A stretch of 64,000 bases of DNA from CAZODA01 sp964578485 (lineage in GTDB: Bacteria > Bacteroidota > Bacteroidia > Bacteroidales > Marinilabiliaceae), in the NCBI GenBank assembly GCA_964578485.1, contig CAZODA010000005.1, forward strand, positions 1 through 64,000, in the 5' to 3' direction. Positions 42,947-51,917 of the stretch are shown piece after piece. Under the pieces are notes generated by a model, which made no database searches, was not told the DNA's origin, and saw only the letters and a program-made list of their open reading frames with translations. Each line of letters begins with the position of its first letter. The stretch's first letter is position 1. A program made the translations under genes and the position numbers.

Positions 42947-43963
42947 TTGAAAATTGGGGATTTAATTTTACGCAAGGAGCCATTGTTGTTGGCTCCGATG
43001 GAAGATGTTACCAATCATATGTTTCGTGGCATGTGTAAGGAAAGTGGTGTTGATCTTATGTTTACCGAATTTGTGTCATCGGAAGCATTGATAAGGCAGG
43101 TTGAAAAAACTAAGGGAAAGCTTTTTATCTCAAATGAAGAGCGGCCTATAGGTGTACAGTTATATGGTAAAGACCCTGATGCTTTGGCAGAAGCTGCAAA
43201 AATTGCTGAAGAGGCTCAGCCTGAACTCATAGATTTGAATTTTGGTTGCCCTGTAAAAAAAATTGCCTCTAAAGGTTCCGGTGCCGGCTTATTAAAAGAT
43301 ATTCCTTTAATGCTTGAGATAACAAAAGCTGTGGTAGAAGCTGTAAAATTGCCTGTAACAGTTAAAACACGGCTTGGTTGGGATCATGATTCAATGAATG
43401 TTGTTGAAATAGCTGAACGCCTGCAGGATGTAGGCATACAGGCACTTACTGTTCATGGACGTACACGCAGTCAGCTTTATACCGGTAATGCCGATTGGAC
43501 ATTGATAGGAGAGCTGAAGAATAATCCACGGATAAAAATACCAATAATAGGCAATGGTGATATAAATTCTCCCGGTATGGCACGTGAATACTTCAATCGC
43601 TATGGAGTTGATGCCATAATGATAGGTAGAGCTTCTATTGGCCGTCCTCATATTTTTAAAGAAATACGTTACTATCTTGATAATAATGAGTTTCTGCCAC
43701 CACTTTCAATGGACGAGCATGTAGAAATGATGCAAAATTTATTGTTGCGCTCGGTTAGTTATTTCGGCGAGCGAAGGGGGATACTTCACACAAGGAGGCA
43801 TCTTGCAGTTTCTTTTAAGGGCTTGCCAAATTTCCGGGAGACAAAAATTAAATTGTTGAGAAGTCTTGATGTATCAGAAATGATTGATATTATGAATAAT
43901 ATTAAAACACTCTATCATGGCTTTACTGTTGCCCATGCTCATTATAATAACGGCGAACAATGA
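42947..43963 (+). CDS. dusB: tRNA-dihydrouridine synthase
   Basis: A 338-residue FMN enzyme that reduces uridines in the tRNA D-loop. LLLAPMEDVTNHMFRGMC (about 13-30) is the FMN site, LNFGCPVKKIASKGSGAGLL (about 97) carries the catalytic cysteine, and VHGRTRSQLYTGNADW and IMIGRASIGRPHIF complete the barrel motifs. The start is TTG at 42947, which fits the family N-terminus. Its last 41 bases overlap the convergent permease gene. Confidence 0.94.
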   Translation: MKIGDLILRKEPLLLAPMEDVTNHMFRGMCKESGVDLMFTEFVSSEALIRQVEKTKGKLFISNEERPIGVQLYGKDPDALAEAAKIAEEAQPELIDLNFGCPVKKIASKGSGAGLLKDIPLMLEITKAVVEAVKLPVTVKTRLGWDHDSMNVVEIAERLQDVGIQALTVHGRTRSQLYTGNADWTLIGELKNNPRIKIPIIGNGDINSPGMAREYFNRYGVDAIMIGRASIGRPHIFKEIRYYLDNNEFLPPLSMDEHVEMMQNLLLRSVSYFGERRGILHTRRHLAVSFKGLPNFRETKIKLLRSLDVSEMIDIMNNIKTLYHGFTVAHAHYNNGEQ

Positions 43964-45161
43964 AACGTACAGGATACCAAGCGGCAATAAATCCTGTTAG
44001 CGACACAGTAATAAAGACCGAAAGAATATCTTTCCAATATAAAATTACAGGATAAGCTTCTACAATAAACAGTCCATCACCCCGGAAGCGTAACAAGCCA
44101 AATGTTTGTTGCAGCCATACAAGTGCTGCACCTATAAGTAGCCCTCCAATAAGACCGGCAAAGGAAATCAGCCAACCTTCAAATAAGAATATGCTGTTTA
44201 TCAGTTTGCGTGTGGCTCCCATATTTCGTAAAGTGCCTATGCTATGTCTTTTTTCAAATATTAACATCGATAATGTGCCAATAACATTAAAGATGGCAAT
44301 AAGCAGAATAAATGAAAGTATAAGATAAGCCATAAGTTTTTCAACCTTCATCATTCTAAAAAATGTGTCATGTTGTTCTTCACGGTTCTTTACCGTGAAG
44401 TTGTTTCCCAGAAGAGCTTTGATCTGTTGTTGAATTACGCCTATATTATATTCCGGTTTTAACCGTAATCCTATCCACGATGCAGTTTTATTATCATAAT
44501 TAAATAATTCTCTTGCCTGATCAATATGAATGATAACATAAGCGGCATCATATTCAAGCTGGTTAACCCTGAATATTCCGGAAGCTTGTATATATTGTGA
44601 ACGAAAAGCTCGGTCGGGCCTTGCAGGATTAATTTGTCCGGTTCTTTCAGGGGCATAAAGCATTAGTGGAGTAACAAAATTTAAACGCATGCCAAGTTGG
44701 CTTGCCAGGGCTGCTCCTAATGTGCCTTCGGGCATGTTATTGTGTTTTAAACGAAATTCGCCTTCAATTATAATGCTGTCGATATTAGAAACTTTATGAA
44801 AATTATCGTCCACTCCTAATATTTGCCCCGGTACTTGTCGTTTGTCGAAGCGAAATAAAACATGATCTTCCAATACCAACGTTGATGCTTCTATTCCATC
44901 AATAGCCAATAAGCCTGAATAGTTTAGCGAATCGATATTAAATACCTTGCCACGACTCGCCTCAATTTTAAGTTCCGGATCAAAAGTACTGTATAGTGAG
45001 CCTATCAAACCATGAAGTCCGTTGAATACCGATAATACTATTAAGAGTCCTAAAGAACCAACTAAAATCCCAATCACCGAAATCCAAGAAATAATGTTGA
45101 TGATATTCTGGCTTTTTTTGGCAAAAAAATATCTTATAGCTATCTGAATGGCTAAAGGCAT
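43923..45161 (-). CDS. LolC/LolE-like ABC permease (lipoprotein release)
   Basis: A 412-residue FtsX-type permease with an N-terminal helix after QIAIRYFFAKKSQNIINIISWISV, a periplasmic domain and three C-terminal helices including a FNVIGTLSMLIFEKRHSIGTLRNMGATRKLI coupling region. This fits LolC/E, which extracts lipoproteins from the inner membrane; the ATPase partner LolD is not encoded nearby. It converges on dusB with a 41-base overlap of coding ends (43923-43963). Confidence 0.88.
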   Translation of the reverse strand: MPLAIQIAIRYFFAKKSQNIINIISWISVIGILVGSLGLLIVLSVFNGLHGLIGSLYSTFDPELKIEASRGKVFNIDSLNYSGLLAIDGIEASTLVLEDHVLFRFDKRQVPGQILGVDDNFHKVSNIDSIIIEGEFRLKHNNMPEGTLGAALASQLGMRLNFVTPLMLYAPERTGQINPARPDRAFRSQYIQASGIFRVNQLEYDAAYVIIHIDQARELFNYDNKTASWIGLRLKPEYNIGVIQQQIKALLGNNFTVKNREEQHDTFFRMMKVEKLMAYLILSFILLIAIFNVIGTLSMLIFEKRHSIGTLRNMGATRKLINSIFLFEGWLISFAGLIGGLLIGAALVWLQQTFGLLRFRGDGLFIVEAYPVILYWKDILSVFITVSLTGFIAAWYPVRFIVRRYYNEHGQQ

Positions 45162-45179
45162 AAACTAATGTGTTTTGAA

Positions 45180-45998
45180 TTATTTGGTGGCCTTAACAAG
45201 CAGGCCTGTGCCACTATTGTGTTTAATTCTTATATCTATATGATTTAAAATAAATGATAAAGGATAGAATAACAGATAATAAAAAGGCAAAATTAAAAAG
45301 AATAATTTGCTTTTATTAAGTAAAATCAAGGGAAATTTCATTGATAGCTTCCAGCTTAAACTTCCCGGCCAACCATAGGTGTAATTTGTGCTGACAGTTG
45401 AAAAACCTGCTTCGTATAGTTTGTTGCTTATATCATTTATATTATAGCCATCACGCACATGTTCATCTATAAAGCCGGTAACAGCATCATCGCTATGATG
45501 ATCAGTATCGGAGCCACCCTTGTCGGAAGGAGTTGATATAATGAGCAAGCCTCCTTTTTTTAATGAATGATACAAGTTTTTCATAACCCTGAGATCGTCT
45601 TCTATATGTTCCATTACATCAACAGAAAGAATAAGATTATAAGTGTCGGCTTCCTGATACTTTAAAAGATCGGCTTCTGAAAAACTAATGCGTTCTCCTA
45701 ATCCTCTACCTTGGAAAAAAATATTACAATCATCAATTTGTTCAGACTTTAAGTCTATGCCCTTTATGCGAAACTTGCTTCCCAACCGCGAAAGTCGCCA
45801 CACATATTGGCCGAAACCTGAACCGGCATCCAAAATCATTGCATCAGCGGGAGCTGTTTTCTTCCATTTCTTTAACTCACGACGAATGTAATAAGATCGC
45901 AATAATAATAGGTCAAGTAAATTATAAAAGAGTATCCTTAAAAAAGGAGTTCGCTTGAATACGCCTCCGAGGACACGCTTAACAGGATCGTATTGCAT
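45180..45998 (-). CDS. SAM-dependent methyltransferase with C-terminal hydrophobic segment
   Basis: A 272-residue class I methyltransferase. Motif I is AMILDAGSGFGQYVWRLSR (about 54-72), followed by IKGIDLKSEQID and VDVMEHIEDDLRVMKNLYHSLKKGG. A hydrophobic stretch near the C-terminus (FFLILPFYYLLFYPLSFIL) suggests membrane association. The substrate is unknown. It lies between the permease and rbfA on the same strand, 3 bases after rbfA. Confidence 0.82.
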   Translation of the reverse strand: MQYDPVKRVLGGVFKRTPFLRILFYNLLDLLLLRSYYIRRELKKWKKTAPADAMILDAGSGFGQYVWRLSRLGSKFRIKGIDLKSEQIDDCNIFFQGRGLGERISFSEADLLKYQEADTYNLILSVDVMEHIEDDLRVMKNLYHSLKKGGLLIISTPSDKGGSDTDHHSDDAVTGFIDEHVRDGYNINDISNKLYEAGFSTVSTNYTYGWPGSLSWKLSMKFPLILLNKSKLFFLILPFYYLLFYPLSFILNHIDIRIKHNSGTGLLVKATK

Positions 45999-46001
45999 AA
46001 T

Positions 46002-46340
46002 TTATTCCTTTAATAATTCATCAATATGATCAATATAATCTAAAGAATCATCAATGAAAAACTGAAGCTCCGGAATAATACGTAATTGTTTGCCCGTTCT
46101 TTTACCTAATAAAAAACGCAGCCGTGAAGCAGACCTTGTAATATTCGAAAATACTTCACTTTTATTGGTTTTAGGGAATATACTTAAATAAATCTTTGCA
46201 ATACTCATGTCGGAAGTAACCCTGGCAACTGTGACACTGACCATGGTACCCATTAAAATGTCATTTACATCTTTCCTGAAAATTTCACTCATTTCCTTTT
46301 GAACAAGACGACCAATTTTCTTTTGTCTGGTAGAATCCAT
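46002..46340 (-). CDS. rbfA: ribosome-binding factor A
   Basis: A 112-residue KH-fold protein needed for late 30S maturation and cold adaptation. The start STRQKKIGRLVQKEMSEIF and the block ITRSASRLRFLLGKR.. with LRIIPELQFFIDDSLDY are consensus. It probably heads a transcript with the methyltransferase and permease genes. Confidence 0.93.
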   Translation of the reverse strand: MDSTRQKKIGRLVQKEMSEIFRKDVNDILMGTMVSVTVARVTSDMSIAKIYLSIFPKTNKSEVFSNITRSASRLRFLLGKRTGKQLRIIPELQFFIDDSLDYIDHIDELLKE

Positions 46341-46572
46341 ATCTGTGAATTTAATGAGGCGTAAATTTTTTCTCTGTTTTTTACAAAAGTAAGTTTTTTA
46401 CCCGAATATACCCTCCTCCCGTCCTTTATGTTTTTTTGATAATAGGGGAGGATAAAAAATAATTTTGCCAGACATTGGTGAAAAAAATATAATTTCCACA
46501 TTTTTCTTGTATTGTCAACACTCTGATTATAACCAATTTGCATAAATTTTGAAAAAAATATGTAAAAAAACC

Positions 46573-46637
46573 AGTACAATGTATTGCATAGTACTATAAA
46601 TTTTTCATATATTTGCAATACCTACAACTGGGTATTG
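46573..46637 (+). promoter_or_regulatory. PadR-operon promoter with two palindromic operator candidates
   Basis: A TTG -33 element (46584-46586) and a TATATTTG -7 box (46608-46615) are 21 bases apart. The -33 box is covered by a 23-base near-palindrome (46573-46595, outer arms AGTAC and GTACT, inner ATG and CAT, 9 of 11 pairs matched). Just after the -7 box a perfect dyad pairs CAATACC (46616-46622) with GGTATTG (46631-46637). The placement over promoter and start site suggests repression, most simply by the PadR protein of the same operon. Confidence 0.65.
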
Positions 46638-46704
46638 GAAAGAAGATGAAAAACTTTTTTCCGCTTATTGTAATAAGGGAGCATTCTTATTAAAATATTG
46701 AAGT

Positions 46705-46959
46705 ATGAATTCTTTCAGATTTACTAAAAACATTTTTATAATTTTATTATTGACTATGGTTTTTTTATCATTTTCAATATACATTCGTCGGTGTTTACTT
46801 TCTAGAATAGTTTCTGTAAACTTGTGTCAGCCGGTGGATACAATAAAATTAACAGAGGATGACTCTCAGGTAGTTGGTGAGAAACAGAATAAGTCTGAAA
46901 ATAATGGCTTTGTTGTTCCTGCAATATCTATAGGTTATTATCAGGACAACAATTATTAA
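46705..46959 (+). CDS. small membrane protein, first gene of the PadR-PspC operon
   Basis: An 84-residue predicted protein with one membrane helix (about 10-28, IFIILLLTMVFLSFSIYI) and a polar tail. It starts about 85 bases after the operator-bearing promoter and ends 17 bases before padR, so it is probably the first gene of the operon. I recognise no family. It might be an envelope peptide linked to the PspC proteins, or a chance frame. Confidence 0.45.
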   Translation: MNSFRFTKNIFIILLLTMVFLSFSIYIRRCLLSRIVSVNLCQPVDTIKLTEDDSQVVGEKQNKSENNGFVVPAISIGYYQDNNY

Positions 46960-46976
46960 TAATAAATTCATAAAAT

Positions 46977-47318
46977 ATGAAGCTGGAAAATGCAAAAGCA
47001 CAGATGCGAAAGGGAGTATTGGAATATTGCATACTATCTGTTCTTTCGAGGAATGATGCTTATGCTTCTGATATTATCAATGAATTAAAGGAAGCAAAAA
47101 TGATTGTTGTTGAGGGTACTCTTTATCCTCTTCTTACGCGCTTAAAAAACTCCGGTTTATTAAGTTACAGGTGGGAAGAATCGACTTTAGGTCCACCTCG
47201 GAAATATTATGAGCTTAGCCTTAAGGGGAAAGAGTTCTTAAAGGATCTTGATGATTCGTGGCATGAGTTGGTTGAAGCTGTTGGTTTGATAAATTCAAAA
47301 TCAAATTCTGAGGGTTAA
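46977..47318 (+). CDS. PadR-family transcriptional regulator
   Basis: A 113-residue winged-helix repressor of the short PadR type. MRKGVLEYCILSVLSRNDAYASDIINELKEAKMIVVEGTLYPLLTRLKNSGLL is cut here as: GVLEYCILSVL (about 13-23), VVEGTLYPLLTRL (about 41-53) and PPRKYYELSLKGKEFL (about 80-95), all family hallmarks. PadR proteins usually repress their own operon and respond to membrane-active compounds or phenolics. It precedes two PspC-domain genes and probably controls them through the palindromes at 46573-46637. Confidence 0.92.
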   Translation: MKLENAKAQMRKGVLEYCILSVLSRNDAYASDIINELKEAKMIVVEGTLYPLLTRLKNSGLLSYRWEESTLGPPRKYYELSLKGKEFLKDLDDSWHELVEAVGLINSKSNSEG

Positions 47319-47377
47319 AGAATTATTTTAGGGCTTTAAATTTCAAGAGAAAACTTATTTTATAAATATTAGATATC

Positions 47378-48346
47378 ATGAAAAAGACTATTTCCATCAA
47401 TATATCTTCTACTCCATTTTTTATTGATGAAGATGCTTATCAGGAATTAAAGAAATATCTTAAAAAGCTTGAAGACTGGTTTAAGGGGAAGGACGGAGGC
47501 AGGGAAGTTATCGATGATATAGAACTTCGACTAAGTGAATTGTTTCGTGACAGAATTAATCCCAAAACTGAGGTTATAACCTTAGTGATGGTAAAGGAGG
47601 TAATAGAGATTATGGGTCAGCCCGAAGAGTTTATTCCTGATGACAGTGAGTCTTTTTATAGTAAAGACTCTCAAGATGAGCCGGTTGATGAGGGTTATAA
47701 GTACAAAAGACCTAAGAAGTTCTATCGCGACATGGACAATAAAGTTTTTGGAGGTATATGTTCCGGTTTAGCTGCTTATTTAAATATTGATCCGGTTATA
47801 ATTCGAATTTTATATGTTTTGTTAAGCGTAGGGTCATTTGGACTTATGTTGGTTATTTATATAGTATTATGGCTTGTTGTGCCTGTTGCTGTTACTCCTG
47901 CGCAGAAGCTTGAAATGAGAGGAGAGAATGTTACAGTATCGAGTATTGAAAAAACCGTAAAGAAACAGTTTAAAAATGCAAAAGATCAAGTAGGGAAAAT
48001 GAAGGATAGTGACAGCTATAAAAAAGGTGAGAAATTTATAAATTCCATGTCAAAGACTGATAAAACCGTATTGATTATTGTTGCTACTGTTGTGGGATTA
48101 TTACTTTTAAATTTTATGTTTTTCGGCAATCCTGCAGCTTTACATTTTAGTCATTTTCGACTTCCTACTATGTTTTATTTTTCTCCCGGCATTTTTCCTC
48201 TTTTGTTAGTTCTTTTGGTTTTAGGTTTGATTTTTCGTTCTGCTTTTAAGGGCTTTTTAATTCTGATCCTCACCATAATTGCTTTGTTATTATTATTTAA
48301 ATTTACCGGGATGATTTTCAGCTTCCCTCATTATATGATGCCCTGA
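47378..48346 (+). CDS. PspC-domain envelope-stress protein (first)
   Basis: A 322-residue membrane protein. The N-terminal cytoplasmic part (about 1-105) holds a MKKTISINISSTPFFIDEDAY start shared with the next gene. The PspC domain lies near 110-170 (FYRDMDNKVFGGICSGLAAY, then a hydrophobic segment). Three or four further membrane helices follow. PspC proteins take part in phage-shock-type envelope stress responses. It lies between padR and a paralogue. Confidence 0.88.
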   Translation: MKKTISINISSTPFFIDEDAYQELKKYLKKLEDWFKGKDGGREVIDDIELRLSELFRDRINPKTEVITLVMVKEVIEIMGQPEEFIPDDSESFYSKDSQDEPVDEGYKYKRPKKFYRDMDNKVFGGICSGLAAYLNIDPVIIRILYVLLSVGSFGLMLVIYIVLWLVVPVAVTPAQKLEMRGENVTVSSIEKTVKKQFKNAKDQVGKMKDSDSYKKGEKFINSMSKTDKTVLIIVATVVGLLLLNFMFFGNPAALHFSHFRLPTMFYFSPGIFPLLLVLLVLGLIFRSAFKGFLILILTIIALLLLFKFTGMIFSFPHYMMP

Positions 48347-48371
48347 TTAGAATATTACTAAAGACTTTATT

Positions 48372-49808
48372 ATGAAAAAGACCATAAATATCAACCTTGC
48401 AGGAATGGCATTTACAATTGAAGAAAATGCCTATATAAAATTGAAGAATTATTTAGATGCTATTGAAGAAGAATTAAAAAAAGAGCAGGAATCTGATGAG
48501 ACATTTTCAGATATTGAAGCACGCATTGCCGAATTGCTTATTCCTGTAACAAAAGAAAATGAGAAGGTCATTAATGTAAAGTTTGTTGATGATATTATTA
48601 AGGTGATGGGAAGTCCGGAAGCCTTTAGTCTGTCTGACACTATGCCCGATGAATCACATCAAACTGAAGAAACAAAACCTGAAGTTGAGCATTTGTTCAA
48701 ACAGAAAAGACTATACAGAGACCCCTATTTTAAAGTAATTGGTGGAGTTTGTAGCGGACTTGGTGCTTATTTAGGCATTAGCCCTATGTTGTTTCGAATA
48801 TTATTTATTGTTGGAGTTTTTTCAGGTTTATATTTTTGGATATCTCCGTTTTTATATCTGGTCTTGTGGATAGCTATGCCAAAGGCCATTACAATAGAAC
48901 AAAGGGTGCAAATGTATGGAGGAGACCCTGCCTTGCATAAATTTAAATCATCGTCAAGCACTAAATCTTTTTTTAAAATATTATTACGAGTGCTTGCAAT
49001 AATTATTGGTTGCATATTGATAGTGCTTGTATTTGCATTGCTCAATATTTTTGTATTCGGATTATACTACCCTATAGAATGGTTGAGATTATTGCCCGGC
49101 GGGATGGAAATTGCAAATACTTTTAAGTTTTTAATTTCTGATATCCCTTCATTGCTGACCATAGGACTTGGCTTTTTCCTCGGAATCCCCCTAATATTAT
49201 TGTTCTATCTTGGACTCCATCTTATATTTCGATTTTCAAAAGGAGGAAAATTTGTTGGAGCTACTTCCTTAGTCCTGTGGCTGGCAAGTATTGTAATGAT
49301 TCTTGTTGGTGGCTTGAAAATGGCGAATACCTTCAAAGTTAGAGAAACAATAGAAAAAACTTACGACTTACATGCATTTTCAGGTAATACCTTGTATTTA
49401 AAACAAATTGATATCCCCCTTTCCTTTAAAAATGAAAAACATTTATCCATAGGATCACGAAAATTTAGTATAAAAAATGGAATGTTGGAGGTTAGCGACC
49501 ATCCTTTTGTTTTTATTAATAGAGACTCACCTGAACTGAACTTGAAAATTACAAAAGATGTTTCCGGCAGAACTTCAGAAGAGGCACATGAAAATGCTTT
49601 ATTGATAGATTATTTCTGGATACAGAAAGATTCGATATTGGAATTGGACCAGATCTTTACACTTGCCCCAAAAACATGGCTTAGTAAACAAGATGTGCTT
49701 ATTGAAATAGGTCTGCCTGCCGATTATGAAATTGTTGTGGACGATAAAATTTATATAACTGATATAAAATATAAACATATCATTGAATATCAGTATATAG
49801 AAAAGTGA
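48372..49808 (+). CDS. PspC-domain envelope-stress protein (second, longer paralogue)
   Basis: A 478-residue paralogue of the preceding protein: the same type of N-terminal domain (KKTININLAGMAFTIEENAY), a PspC domain (LYRDPYFKVIGGVCSGLGAY, about 115-175), several membrane helices, then a soluble C-terminal domain of about 150 residues rich in beta-strands. It ends 7 bases from the convergent response-regulator gene. It is probably the last gene of the PadR operon. Confidence 0.88.
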   Translation: MKKTININLAGMAFTIEENAYIKLKNYLDAIEEELKKEQESDETFSDIEARIAELLIPVTKENEKVINVKFVDDIIKVMGSPEAFSLSDTMPDESHQTEETKPEVEHLFKQKRLYRDPYFKVIGGVCSGLGAYLGISPMLFRILFIVGVFSGLYFWISPFLYLVLWIAMPKAITIEQRVQMYGGDPALHKFKSSSSTKSFFKILLRVLAIIIGCILIVLVFALLNIFVFGLYYPIEWLRLLPGGMEIANTFKFLISDIPSLLTIGLGFFLGIPLILLFYLGLHLIFRFSKGGKFVGATSLVLWLASIVMILVGGLKMANTFKVRETIEKTYDLHAFSGNTLYLKQIDIPLSFKNEKHLSIGSRKFSIKNGMLEVSDHPFVFINRDSPELNLKITKDVSGRTSEEAHENALLIDYFWIQKDSILELDQIFTLAPKTWLSKQDVLIEIGLPADYEIVVDDKIYITDIKYKHIIEYQYIEK

Positions 49809-49815
49809 GTCAGCT

Positions 49816-50529
49816 TCATATAGTTACTGCTTCATCATGTAAAATATACCCGACGGTGGGTATATTTTCAATTTTTATCGATGGATCAAAAGATAATTTT
49901 TTGCGTAATCTTGTAATAAAAACATCTAAACTACGCCCGTGAAAATAATCATCACGGCCCCAAAATTCTATAAGAAGATCGCTTCGCTTTACTATGTTGT
50001 TTTTGTTGGCACACAGCATTTCCAACACTTCGTTTTCACGATAGGTAAGGCGGTCGGTCTTATGATCAAAAATTAAAGCCTGATTTTTTGTGTCAAATTG
50101 ATATTTACCGATATAATAATTTTTTCCCTTATTATTTAAGCCCTGTGTTCCCTGTTTTTTATATCTATTTAATATGGCATGTATCCTGCACAAGAGTTCG
50201 TCTTCATCGAAAGGCTTTGTTATATAATCATCTACACCTAAATCAAAACCCTTAATTACATCTTGTTTCATAGAACGGGCAGTCAGAAAGATAACAGGTA
50301 TTTCGGGACTTTCTTTTCGTATCCTTTCCATAAGGGTAAAACCGTCTATGCCCGGAAGCATGATGTCAATTATACAAAAATCGAATTTGGTTTTGTTGAA
50401 CATGGCAAGGCCTGAGTCACCATCCTTAGCAAGCTCAACAAGGAATCCTGAATTAATAAGAAATTCCTTCAGTAAAAAACCCATATTAACATCATCTTCG
50501 ACCAACAGTAATTTATTTGCTCTTTTCAT
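49816..50529 (-). CDS. OmpR-family response regulator
   Basis: A 237-residue regulator from the chosen ATG at 50529. The receiver domain begins KLLLVEDDVNMGFLLKEFL, with the phospho-acceptor aspartate in FCIIDIMLPG and lysine in TKPFDEDEL. The C-terminal winged helix has LTYRENEVLEMLCANKNNIVKRSDLLIEFW and RSLDVFITRLRKKL, parts of the OmpR/PhoB DNA-binding fold. It begins 2 bases after the kinase gene stop, so the two are co-translated. Its binding sites may be the TTAAC direct repeats at 51811-51836. Confidence 0.93.
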   Translation of the reverse strand: MKRANKLLLVEDDVNMGFLLKEFLINSGFLVELAKDGDSGLAMFNKTKFDFCIIDIMLPGIDGFTLMERIRKESPEIPVIFLTARSMKQDVIKGFDLGVDDYITKPFDEDELLCRIHAILNRYKKQGTQGLNNKGKNYYIGKYQFDTKNQALIFDHKTDRLTYRENEVLEMLCANKNNIVKRSDLLIEFWGRDDYFHGRSLDVFITRLRKKLSFDPSIKIENIPTVGYILHDEAVTI

Positions 50530-50531
50530 AA

Positions 50532-51809
50532 TTATTTTATTGTGGGAAAAGATATAATAATGGTAGTACCTTTGTCCGGTGTACTCTCCAATTTTATAGC
50601 ACCACGGCATTGATGCATAACCTTTCTTGCATAATGTAAACCTATACCAAAACCTTTTACATTATGAACATTTCCCGTTGAAACTCTAAAAAACTTATCA
50701 AAGATCCGCTTTTGGTCATCCTTTTTTATTCCTATTCCATTATCTTGTATTTTAACAATTAGAAAGCCGTTTTTGTTGTAGGTAGTAATATCAATAATAG
50801 GCTCTTGAGTTCTATATTTTAATGCATTATCAAGAAGGTTATATATAACCAATGATACAGGGCTTTTCTCTCCTTTTATAATAGCATTAGTTGCCTGTGG
50901 AGAAAAATTTACACTTGCCTCAGCTTGTATTATGCGAACTCTTAAACTGTAAATATTTTCTTTTATTAGATCATGAAGATTTATGGTTTCATCATCTTTT
51001 AATTGCTCATATGAACATCCGATGTTTAAAATATCTTCAATGTGATTTTGAAGACGTTGTGATTCTTTCTTTATTATATCCGTATATTCTTCTGTTTTTT
51101 GTTGATCTTGTTCCTGTTTTTGAATAAGACTGGTAGCAAACTTGATGTTTGCAATGGGTGTCTGAAATTCATGTACCATGTTGTTGATGAAGTCGGTGGT
51201 ATATAATAGCAACATTTTTTCTTTCCGGTAGAGTCTCAGAGTCATCAAAAATAAAAACATTACGAAAAGAATAAAAAGCAGAGAAAGTCCCAATTGACCA
51301 TATAACTGTGTAAAAAGAAATTGATTGCGAGTAGGAAATTCAAGCTCTATAAGATAACCACCTTTAACACCGGGCCATCTTAAATCTTGAGTGTAAGAAG
51401 GGGGAGCAAATAAGCGACCACGCGAATATAACATCACAGAATCGCTAAGCTTAAAAGTAAATGGAAGCTCAATTTTATAATCATTTAAATTCGCACGAAT
51501 AATGCTGTCAACTTCCCGGTATTTTCTTATGTGTGATTCGTCTTCAAGGCCACAAAGAAAATTAGACATCTCTTCACATTGCGGAGTCCGACGCCTTAAT
51601 TCAAGCTTAGCGTCATGCAAGGCCATGTTTACACTATAAGTGAAATTCTGCTCTTCAAGATATGCAACACGAAAAACCCAACTAACCTGAATGATTAATA
51701 AAATAATTAACATCAAGAAAGTGAAAAAGTGAAGTAAGGTACGCTTGTTGAACTGTGTTTTCTTTCTCATTTGTTGTAAAATTAATAAAAAGAGATCGCT
51801 TACTCGCAT
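50532..51809 (-). CDS. sensor histidine kinase (OmpR-type partner)
   Basis: A 425-residue kinase with an N-terminal helix (about 25-48), a periplasmic sensor region (about 49-170), a second helix (about 180-200), and a HisKA domain with phospho-acceptor histidine in NNMVHEFQTPIANIK. The ATPase domain has NLLDNALKY, DNGIGI and GFGIGLHYARKV. ATG at 51809 is used; ATG at 51770 (RKKTQFNKRTLLHF) is an alternative that keeps both helices. It is divergent from the small secreted peptide gene. Confidence 0.92.
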   Translation of the reverse strand: MRVSDLFLLILQQMRKKTQFNKRTLLHFFTFLMLIILLIIQVSWVFRVAYLEEQNFTYSVNMALHDAKLELRRRTPQCEEMSNFLCGLEDESHIRKYREVDSIIRANLNDYKIELPFTFKLSDSVMLYSRGRLFAPPSYTQDLRWPGVKGGYLIELEFPTRNQFLFTQLYGQLGLSLLFILFVMFLFLMTLRLYRKEKMLLLYTTDFINNMVHEFQTPIANIKFATSLIQKQEQDQQKTEEYTDIIKKESQRLQNHIEDILNIGCSYEQLKDDETINLHDLIKENIYSLRVRIIQAEASVNFSPQATNAIIKGEKSPVSLVIYNLLDNALKYRTQEPIIDITTYNKNGFLIVKIQDNGIGIKKDDQKRIFDKFFRVSTGNVHNVKGFGIGLHYARKVMHQCRGAIKLESTPDKGTTIIISFPTIK

Positions 51810-51810
51810 A

Positions 51811-51836
51811 TTAACTTTTTGTTAACCAGTATTAAC
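51811..51836 (+). promoter_or_regulatory. three TTAAC half-sites, likely response-regulator operator
   Basis: TTAAC occurs at 51811, 51822 and 51832, direct repeats with 11- and 10-base spacing, about one helical turn. PhoB/OmpR-type regulators bind such repeats. The sites lie between the kinase gene and the divergent small gene, ending about 33 bases before the TAAATTTG box (51870-51877) of the latter, a position suited to activation. Confidence 0.6.
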
Positions 51837-51869
51837 ATCAAAACAACTCTTTTTATTTAGATTAAATCT

Positions 51870-51877
51870 AAATTTGT
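51870..51877 (+). promoter_or_regulatory. -7 promoter box of the small secreted peptide gene
   Basis: TAAATTTG matches TAnnTTTG and would give a leader of about 35 bases before ATG 51918. No good -33 element is present, consistent with a promoter that needs an activator. Confidence 0.55.
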
Positions 51878-51917
51878 ATCTGTGTAAGTTATTTTTAATT
51901 AATTAAAATTTTGTGTT

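Noticed and set aside
46289..46618. Minus-strand frame of 109 codons overlapping rbfA
   Set aside because: It runs through the rbfA start in another frame and its sequence is AT-driven, rich in Phe, Tyr and Lys.
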